DNA from: Larix kaempferi
Taxonomy: Eukaryota > Streptophyta > Pinopsida > Pinales > Pinaceae
Assembly (NCBI GenBank): GCA_027924585.1
Contig: BSBM01000252.1
Location: 7,688,001 to 7,752,000 of the forward strand
Length of the DNA stretch: 64,000 bases
Reading direction: 5' to 3'
In this document: piece by piece, positions 56,699 through 64,000 of the stretch
Layout: every line of letters starts with the position of its first letter
Numbering within the stretch: the first letter of the stretch is position 1
Made by a program: the position numbers and the translations under genes
Notes under the pieces: model-generated
The model's input: the letters and a program-made list of their open reading frames with translations, nothing else
The model's database searches: none
Told to the model about the DNA's origin: nothing

Positions 56699-58320
56699 AC
56701 AGATGGATACATAACGACCCGTCAGTTCAATAACTGACGTGACTAACTGGCTTGACATTTGGTAATCGACACGACGATTCGACATGTTCTCCAAAGTGGT
56801 AGAACGGAGGACCTACTTGGGAGTCCGACCTAGGATCCTCCAACATCTCCCCCACGAACAAGACCTTTCTTTGTCCCAAAGAAATCAGAAAATAACTTGA
56901 GCAGAATGAACATATATACTTCACTATGGTTTGAGCGGGAATTGACTTCTCCCTTAGCTGGAAATGGGTCATAATGCCTGGAAACATGTCCATGCAGGCA
57001 GAATAAGCCGACAGCATGGTCTGGTGATAAAACAACAGTCGACAACTGCTGCAAGCCTATCCTTCATGACCGCGGCAGCACATGTTGTGTTAGAGAGGAA
57101 AGCTTCCAATACAGCGGCTTGCATAATAATCAGTTATTGAAAGGAGAGTGACGAAAAGAAGATTGATGGAAATGTGATTGGTGCCAAAGAACATAATGAC
57201 AAAACCATGTATTGGGACTTCGAGAGTGTTGAAAATGCCCATATATCATGGAGTGGTGAGGATTTTCCAGGGAGTCGTTGTCAAAATGCTCATATATCAT
57301 GAGGAGCACTGGGGACCGATTATAAGGCTCAAGCATTTCTCATAAAACACAAAAGATAGAGAACAGAGGAAGTAAAGAAAATTGCCATGGATTTCTCGAA
57401 GATTTCAGTTTGTTGCGATAGGAACCCAAGATAAGTAATGGTAGCGGAGTCAAGAAGTCTTCTATTACTCATGACCAAGTACAATACAATACAATGTCTC
57501 AGTGTCGCCTGTATCCGGCTCTCCAGCCTATACATATAGTTTACAGACAATTACATAACGACTCGTAGGTTCACTAACTTACAAGACTAACTGAATCAAC
57601 ATGTGGTGATCGACATGATGGTTCGACATGTTCTCTGAAGTGGGATAACAGAGTACCTAGTCGAGTGACTGACCTAAGCTCCTCCAACATATCCGCCACG
57701 AAAAATATCGTTCTTCGTCCCGAAGAAATCAAAAAATAACTAGAGTTTGATGAATAGATGAACTTCACTGTGATTTGTCTCGTAATTAAGTGTAGACAGT
57801 TGATGACTAGGAGATGGTACCAGATACTCCCTTGGCTGGAAATGGGTCGCCATGCCTGGAAACGTGTCCATGTAGAAAGAAGAAGTTGACAGCATGGTCT
57901 GGTACTAAAACAACACTCAACAACTGCTGCAATCCTAACGTTGACAACCGCAGTAGCGCATGTTTTCTTAGAGAAGAAAGATTCCAAGACTGCTAATATT
58001 TCTATGTCCTCTCCTCATTGCATACCAATCAGTTATTAAAAGAAGATTGGTGGAAAGAATATTGACGAAAACGTGATTGGTGCCAAGGAACATAATGACA
58101 AATCCATGTATTGGGACTTCGAGAGTGCTCGAAATGCCCATATATCATGGTGTAGTGAGGATTTTCTAGGGAGCCGATTTCAAAAAGTTCATATATCACA
58201 AGGAGAACTGGGGAGCGATCATAAGACTCAAGCGTTTCTCATAAAACAACAAAGGACAAATAACAGAGGCAGTAAAGAAAAATGCCATGGATTTCTTGAA
58301 GATTTCAGTTTGCTGTGATA
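56565..58320 (-). repeat. tandem duplication of an ~870-900-bp LTR-like sequence
   Basis: Two copies (about 56565-57420 and 57430-58320) share blocks in the same order: CTATTACTCATGACCAA (56594/57462), GCCTGGAAAC-TGTCCATG, CATGTATTGGGACTTCGAGA and GCCATGGATTTCT-GAAGATT. On the minus strand the order TATA-type ATATAGG, then ATTGTATTGTATTG, resembles the promoter/R part of plant LTRs. The copies are roughly 80% alike. Confidence 0.75.
56661..56694. repeat. (TA)n microsatellite
   Basis: An uninterrupted TA run of 17 units, in the first copy of the LTR-like duplication only; the second copy has TATACATATAG at the same place. Confidence 0.97.
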
Positions 58321-58388
58321 TGGGGCATGGTTAGCCTATATATAGTGAGTGGCCAATGAGTTGATGGATTGAACGGGATGGGAAGGAT

Positions 58389-58785
58389 GGGGAATGGTAA
58401 TTATCACAGTATGGGATGGTGGTCATAGATATCATCTGTAGCAACAACAAATTTTGCTGAAGTAATCGTAGATATCACTCATGTGAATAAAATAATCACA
58501 TCATGCTTCAGTCGACATTATTTCTTGTCACGAACAAAATATACACCATGATACAGATGTCGTAGAGGTAAATTTTACTCCGCGAAGTAAATTCCTGTGG
58601 AAGTGAAGTCCTTGGCGAAGTAAAAGTTCGTGACAAGACATAATGTCACGAACTTCTATAAAATTGTACAATTACTCCAGTTAGTGACCATACATAATGT
58701 TAGGAACTTCCATATAATTGTACAATTACTCTACTGTGATATTTACTATAATCATTCCGTCATACTGTGGTAATTACCGTTCCCC
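58389..58785. mobile_element. 397-bp MITE with terminal inverted repeats
   Basis: The left end GGGGAATGGTAATTATCACA and the reverse complement of the right end GGGGAACGGTAATTACCACA match at 18 of 20 positions and continue as GTATG. Inside, TTGTCACGAAC (58535) and GTTCGTGACAA (58627) form a second inverted repeat, and a ~60-bp segment with AATTGTACAATTACTC is duplicated (58660 and 58720). It has no coding capacity. A clear target duplication was not found beyond a possible AT. Confidence 0.75.
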
Positions 58786-58853
58786 ATAAATAAATATTTA
58801 TATGTTTTAAATCCGTAATAAAAAATTAGTAACCTCACTATTTTACTTTTTAA

Positions 58854-59075
58854 GGAGAAACATTCTTTCTTTTTGTTTTTGTTTAAATAGAAACATGTTA
58901 ATTTTTAAAGAGAAACAGTCTTTCTTTTTGTTTTTTTTTAATAAAAACATTTTACTTTTTTTTAAAATAGAAACATACTTTCTTTTTGTTTTTTTAAATA
59001 GAAACATTTTACTTCTTAAAGAGAAACATTCTTTCTTTTTCTTTTTTTTTAATAGAAACATTTTACTTTTTATTG
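58854..59075. repeat. T-rich tandem array, ~45-60-bp units
   Basis: Four or five units of the type AGAAACATTCTTTCTTTTTG followed by a T-run and AATAGAAACATTTTAC. Open frames on both strands are artefacts of the repeat. Confidence 0.8.
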
Positions 59076-59271
59076 CAATGGTGTAGATAAAAAATGTTAC
59101 AAAAATAATGGAATCTCATAAAAAGTATGAAAAGTGTTATATAATATAGTAAATTTCATTTCCTTTCAAATGAAAAAATATAAAATAACACATGTCAAAA
59201 TTTCTCAAAACATAGACTCTTGATGTCTTTTTGTTGGTTGGCGGTTGTCTGGCAAATTCAAACTTAAGTCT

Positions 59272-62200
59272 TCAAGAGTGCAAGCTATACTTCATCTTTC
59301 CATACTTTTCTACCATCTTCCATTGATCTCCAGTGGGTATTTCATAACTCGTCATCTCTTTGACCAAAACCTCTATCTCTATGTGATCTGCAATGGAAAT
59401 TTGGGGTATTCTCCCACCAATCATGGCCAAGTGATTTAAAATCTCGAAATCATCTGAAAGATTTTCCAATAAAATTTTCCGTGTTAAAACATGACTTAAA
59501 CCTTCAAACTTTTCATGATTTGTTCTGACCCTGAATAGTAATTCCTTGTAATTTTTCTGAGGGATCAACTCATTGCTTTCTTCCCAAAATGTGGGAAATC
59601 CTTTCTCAATTAACTTTTCAAATTCTTTCTTAAATCTTGCGACCTGTTTTTTCATTTGTTCAGCTCTGGCTTGAACATTTTCAATGTGTGCATGTTTCCA
59701 AGGTACTCTCCTTTCCCAAGTTATGACTAACACCCTGTTTTTTATTTGCATAGCTTTCAGATCGTCTTCTGTCAGAGTATTCTGAAAATTTACAGTGTTT
59801 TGGGCTGTGTCTTTTGGTTTTCTGTTCAAACCTTCCTTCATGGTTGTGCAACTTTGTAAACTTTCATCTGCTACTTTTTATTTATCCTTCATGAAATTTA
59901 AATAGGGTCCAAACATTGTAGCTCCGTTTATAATTGAATCCCATATCAAATGCTTTGCACCTTGCATTGGGATATGCCCTATCACTCGAGTTATGAATCT
60001 TTGGCTCCTGTCTATCAAGTCTTTATTCTTATCTTCTAATTCTTTTATCTCTTTATCTTTTTTTTTTCCTGATTTTCTTCTTCTAATTTTTGTTTTTATT
60101 CCTTTAATTAATTTATCTCCACCTCTTTCAAGCTAACTGGAGGCATACCTTGGATGAAATCATTTGTATTTGATTCTCTTCATGTTTGATTGGTTCCCCG
60201 TTTCTCTTGTGCTATTGTTGTCATTTTTCCTTTAAGATCTTCCACTTGATTTGTCAGACTTATTCTATCTTTTTTCCATTCAACTTCTTTCTCTGTAAAC
60301 TTCAGCAATTTTGCTTTGTTGTCATCTAATTCCTGAGATAAGCTTTTTTTTTTCTTGTTCCAACACAGTCAATTCAGAAGCTTGAATTAACTGTGTTGCT
60401 GGGATTTTAAGCTTCTTTTTGAGCAACTGAATAGTGTTCTATTTTTCCATAAACAACTTCTTACTTGCCTCACCTTTGTTTTCCCCATCATTATTTTCAA
60501 TTAAATCTTTCTGCAACCTTTTGATTTGTTGTTGATGGGATTTGTTTTTAGTTTTCTCCTGTCTTAGTTGAATTTCCAACTTGTTAACTGTCTTTTGCAA
60601 CTTTGAAACTTTCAAAGTAGCCTTCATTAAGTTTGTATAAATAACCTCCCTAGTTTGCCTGTGCAGGTTAATCTTATCCGGGACTGTTATTTTTGTCAAA
60701 TTCAATTTCATTTCTGTAACTTTCTCATCAAATGACACAACTAAATTCAGAGTGTTTTCTTTAGGATCCCAGATGGCCATCAAGGTAACTTCTGATTGCA
60801 TTAGGATTCAAACTTTTGGGAATAAATTATAAGTTTTTTTTCTGAATTTTCTTTCTTATACTGTCCATATTTGACATACATCTCTGCCCTTGATTGAAAT
60901 CTGCTGGTGTCACCAGCTTCCTTGGATTTTTGAAATTTGTAATCAAGCACTTGAACTTCTGGAGCTTGATATTTCTCTTCATTCTTCTCTTTTACACCTG
61001 TAAATATAACCAAATCACTTTGGGGGTCTTCTTTAGGTCTCTTTCCTCTTTCTTGTTCTTCAATTTATGCATCAATAATTTCTTCAAAACTCCTTTTACT
61101 AACTATCTCCACCTTGCCTGGAGTAGGTATCACTTATGTTGAGGATATTTCTGGAACAGCAGGATTTGAGTGTGAACATGCTGAGAACAAGATTTCTTAT
61201 TCAGACTACAGACGATTATCCATTTTTTATAATCCCCCAACTTCTTGATGGTCAAATCCCTTATTCTTATTTTGTTGTCTCCTTTGAGAAATAATATGGC
61301 AGGGATCATAGCTGACAGCATCTGCCTTTTTAAACTCCATTACTTCTAACTGTTTTTCCACAAAAGACAATGCATACTTATTCTTTACAATGAGAGGTCC
61401 CACTTTCAAAGGAAACTGTATATCAGATGCTTTTTTAAAATCCAGAAAATGATCATTTTCAACAATTAACTTTTTCTAATAAACTCCAAGGAAAATATTC
61501 TCAAGGTTAGAAAATCTAGTAAGATATAAGGTTGTTTGATGAATCCATACAATATGACTATTGTATGTTCTTTTAATAGAAACCAATCTCCTACTGCCAT
61601 GTCTTGTTTCAGCTGCATCAATGTCTTCATCTCTGGCAGTACTCTTGGCAATTCTTCCCCAAAAATCAATTTATATATCTCTGACACAATATGATTCATG
61701 TAATTAAACATATTATCCTCCAAAGTGTTTGAAAAAACCACCTGTGAAAATTGCAAGTATTTTTTACTTCAAAACATAAGCATCTTCATTAAATAAGTTT
61801 GGAATCTGAAATGCCTGGTATTGTGGAAATTCACTAGCTAAGAGTGAACACTTTCAACTAGGAATTCATCATATTTAAGACAAGGTATCTGACTGTACTC
61901 TACTCCCGGTATGCCAAAACTTATTCTAAATAGAAGACACAATAGCACTTCTGTTAGCATTGCATCATTGTCTAACCCTAAAAACTGAGCAATTAGGGAT
62001 AAAACCAACTATGTATTCTCATTGAAAAAGTTCATATCTAATGGGTAAGGAGTATCTTGAATTTCAAGGTCGGGTTTAAGACAACTTGTTAAAAAATCTT
62101 GTTTAGTTTCTGGAGACGACTGGCGGTACTTGGTGACAACAGCTTCTTCCGTAAGATTATCTCGTTCATGGGATTGAGACAGAGGTACTTCAAGGGAGCT

Positions 62201-62585
62201 TCTAACAGCGGTAGACTCAATACGAGAAATAATTTTGGATTTTGGGGCATTCATTATTACTTTCTCAGTTTGAGAGTAGTTCATTACACACCAGGAAACA
62301 AACTCGGTAAACCCTATAATTTGGTTTGGGAAAAAATATATGAAAGAAGATTGAAAAACTTTGTGTATGTTTGTTCCTTCCTTATACAACCTATCCAATC
62401 TGACCTTTATCTCTATAATTGACAGTTTAACCACAGGGTCAAAAATATATTTATCCCTGTCTTCTAGGGCATTATTTATCCTGGTATGTTCGACAGCTAT
62501 GGTCTCTTCCATTCCTTGCATTATAAAAATAACTTAACTGGATGACAACACAAGTTTTGAAACCTACCTGACATTGACGAGTCTG
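59272..62585 (-). pseudogene. unrecognised coiled-coil ORF X2, relative of X1
   Basis: Minus-strand order: N-terminal section (62521-62009), helical section with SLIAQFLGLDNDAMLTEV (near 61980), a section with IYKLIFGEELPRVLPE, GDWFLLKEHT and GFIKQPYILLDF (61680-61530), a linker, a Lys/Glu/Gln coiled coil (60801-60100) and a C-terminal section (59841-59272; EKLIEKGFPTFWEESNELIP). About ten stops or frameshifts occur. Spacing and residues such as L-I-F-x-E-E and G-x-I-x-x-P-x-x-L-L match X1. A TATA box at 62668 and a short first exon ATGTCAG/GTAGGT (62585-62579) could splice in phase to 62514. Alternatively, the start is ATG 62521. No known domain was recognised. Confidence 0.6.
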
Positions 62586-62667
62586 CAAACAGGTCTTGCT
62601 CTGTCTCTTTCTCGGTCCGCTCCACGAGAAAAATGTAAAATGTAAACCCTCACGTCACGTCTTCCCC

Positions 62668-62676
62668 TTTTATAAC
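62668..62676 (-). promoter_or_regulatory. TATA box upstream of X2
   Basis: Minus strand GGTTATAAAAGGGG lies about 85 bases before the candidate ATG at 62585. The upstream sequence has GACGTGACGTGAGG (CRE/G-box-like) between the TATA and ATG, and CACGTGG near 62756. Confidence 0.5.
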
Positions 62677-63168
62677 CCTCAGAGGTGGTTTCGCATGGTG
62701 TCCGGACGGTTTTCCTTACCACTATTTCAATTTGTTAAATTCCCATGTATCGACACGTGGATAGCGGTTTCAGATTTCTCAACCGCTTATCCTTTCAATT
62801 TACCGCACATCTCCACAATGTGAAATGTCTCTGATACATCGATCCACCCATTCCTGTTCAATCAACGGTGATACTTTCCCACTTTTTAACCTTTTTCACT
62901 TTTAACACTGCCCACGGAATCTCGGCTAGGCTCCCCGCTTTTTCCCAGCAGAAGAGTATTCCACCTGTCGATCTGCCCTAGCGCGATCTAGATCATTGGA
63001 TCATCCACCATTTTAGCTTCATTTCTTGTGAATATTCCGGAAAATCATCTCCACCGTCGAATTCCTTTCCGCTTTAATTTTAACCATTGATTTATCATTA
63101 ACGTTTGACTTTTAATGTTACAACCCACGAGAGTGGTTTCGCACGATGCTTAGGCAGTTTCCCTTACC
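62677..63168. other. X2 upstream region
   Basis: No coding signal. A motif GAGGTGGTTTCGCATGGTGT (62682) recurs as GAGAGTGGTTTCGCACGATG (63130), 450 bp apart, indicating another internal direct repeat. Confidence 0.45.
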
Positions 63169-63651
63169 ACGTGGCACCATATGAGCGTTCCACCTGTCAC
63201 AATCTGAGCGTTCCACTTGTCCCCCTGGAAAACTAGATATCGACATTTTAACAACAAAATTTATATACGTTTTGCTACAAAGAGTTTGCAAGCAAGTCAA
63301 ACTTTTGTCAGAGAAATAGAGGTCGCTCTTTTGTCAGGTTGTTCTATTTTGGGGTGTTGGAAGTAGATGTTAAGGAGAAAGAGCGTATGCTCCTTCCTCC
63401 GGGGATGAGTTTTTAGGAGTGGAGAAAGTAGATATTGGCACTCTAAACACAAATTTCATAGGAACATTGCTTCGCACATTTTGATGGAAAGTGGAAATAT
63501 CCATAGAGAAAGAGCGACCGCTCTTTCTCCAAGTTCTATTTTTACAATTCCCTCGTAAAAGAAGGGGCAGCCGACCCTTCTTCTTCCCAAGATTATTTTT
63601 GTTATAGTTCGAGACTGTAGGAAGGGTCGATCGATCCTTCTTGTGTTATCC
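63169..63651. repeat. second copy of the hairpin-rich repeat head
   Basis: It is a direct-orientation copy of 54797-55258, sharing TAGATAT-GACATTTTAACAAC, CTAAACACAAATTTCATAGG and TTCTATTTTTACAATTCCCT. Homology stops abruptly at TATCC (63651), where a new LTR starts. Confidence 0.88.
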
Positions 63652-64000
63652 TGTCACATACCCCAATTTTATTAAAATAATGTAATTATTTTTAAATATT
63701 CCTGAGAACATTATGTTAAATTTAATGCTAAGTAGAAATGGATGACTCAGCAGAGTCTCCAAAAAAAGGAATGTAAATTCTGAATAATTATTATTAATAA
63801 ATAAATTATGGAGACAACAGCATGGGAGAGCTGTTAAAAGAGGTTACTGGTCTAACTGGTGGATGGAATTAGGTGGAAGGACAAAAGACAAGTGGCAGCA
63901 TCCTCAAACACTTCCTGAGTTGCAGGTGGCAACTTCCCTATATTTTGGGGTCATGATTCCCCAAGAAAGTGGAATCTGAGCAGGTGGCTCATTAATGACA
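63652..64000 (+). mobile_element. start of an LTR retroelement, cut by the window end
   Basis: TGTCACATACCCCAATTTTA begins exactly where the repeat homology to 55258 is broken, as expected for an insertion that begins with TG. The rest (to 64000) has no coding signal, consistent with U3. Its 3' part is outside the window. Confidence 0.6.

Noticed and set aside
58843-59086. Lys- or Phe-rich small proteins on both strands
   Set aside because: Products of a T-rich tandem repeat.
54797-63651. The two direct copies of the hairpin repeat as the LTRs of an element containing X2
   Set aside because: Homology does not extend into the sequences next to X2, the left copy carries extra tandem units, and no PBS, PPT or target duplication was found. 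It remains possible but unsupported.

Overview
The window looks like intergenic chromatin of a very large plant genome, probably a gymnosperm or similarly repeat-rich plant. The evidence is layered Ty3/gypsy elements with plant-type gag, zinc-knuckle, protease, RT, RNase H and integrase modules, a plant L1-type LINE with DUF4283-like ORF1 and terminal RNase H, a chromovirus tail, a tRNA-derived SINE and a MITE. I found no convincing host gene, rRNA, tRNA or CRISPR array. The species is not determinable from the sequence alone.

Layout. 0.5-6.0 kb: decayed LINE on the minus strand. 6.0-7.1 kb: decayed coiled-coil ORF (X3), plus strand. 7.1-10.56 kb: gypsy element A with an LTR-like sequence fused to truncated pol. 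10.73-17.23 kb: gypsy element B (5' LTR, PBS, gag, protease, start of RT), cut off at about 17.23 kb. 17.23-26.8 kb: gypsy element C (minus) with element D (minus) nested inside it; D has lost its 3' half. 26.85-31.3 kb: unrecognised coiled-coil ORF X1 (minus) preceded by a 33-bp-type array at 31.56-32.08 kb. 32.18-33.87 kb: chromovirus RNase H/integrase/chromodomain tail (minus). 34.6 kb: SINE. 36.3 kb: ORF G, interrupted by element E.

Element E (36,603-50,032; 13.43 kb) is the best preserved object: 710/709-bp LTRs differing at two substitutions and one indel, a perfect GTCCC target duplication, a PBS-like site, and one uninterrupted gag-pol frame. It also carries an antisense ORF of plant-mobile-domain type that overlaps the truncated end of pol, two 33-bp minisatellites of the same family flanking the coding region, and about four copies of a ~150-bp tandem repeat.

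50.0-64.0 kb: rest of ORF G and a coiled-coil ORF, a Ser/Thr/Pro-rich ORF with an in-frame 258-bp duplication, a ~183-bp degenerate tandem array, a hairpin-rich ~430-bp repeat with a second partial copy 8.4 kb away, a tandemly duplicated LTR-like sequence, a 397-bp MITE, and X2 (minus), a distant relative of X1 with a TATA box and a possible phase-compatible 5' intron. A new LTR begins at 63,652.

The strongest candidates for undescribed biology are the X1/X2 protein family, the paired 33-bp arrays with the antisense ORF in E, the double-gag layout of A and D, and the hairpin repeat with a compensatory base-pair change. Most copies are inactivated; only E looks recent.
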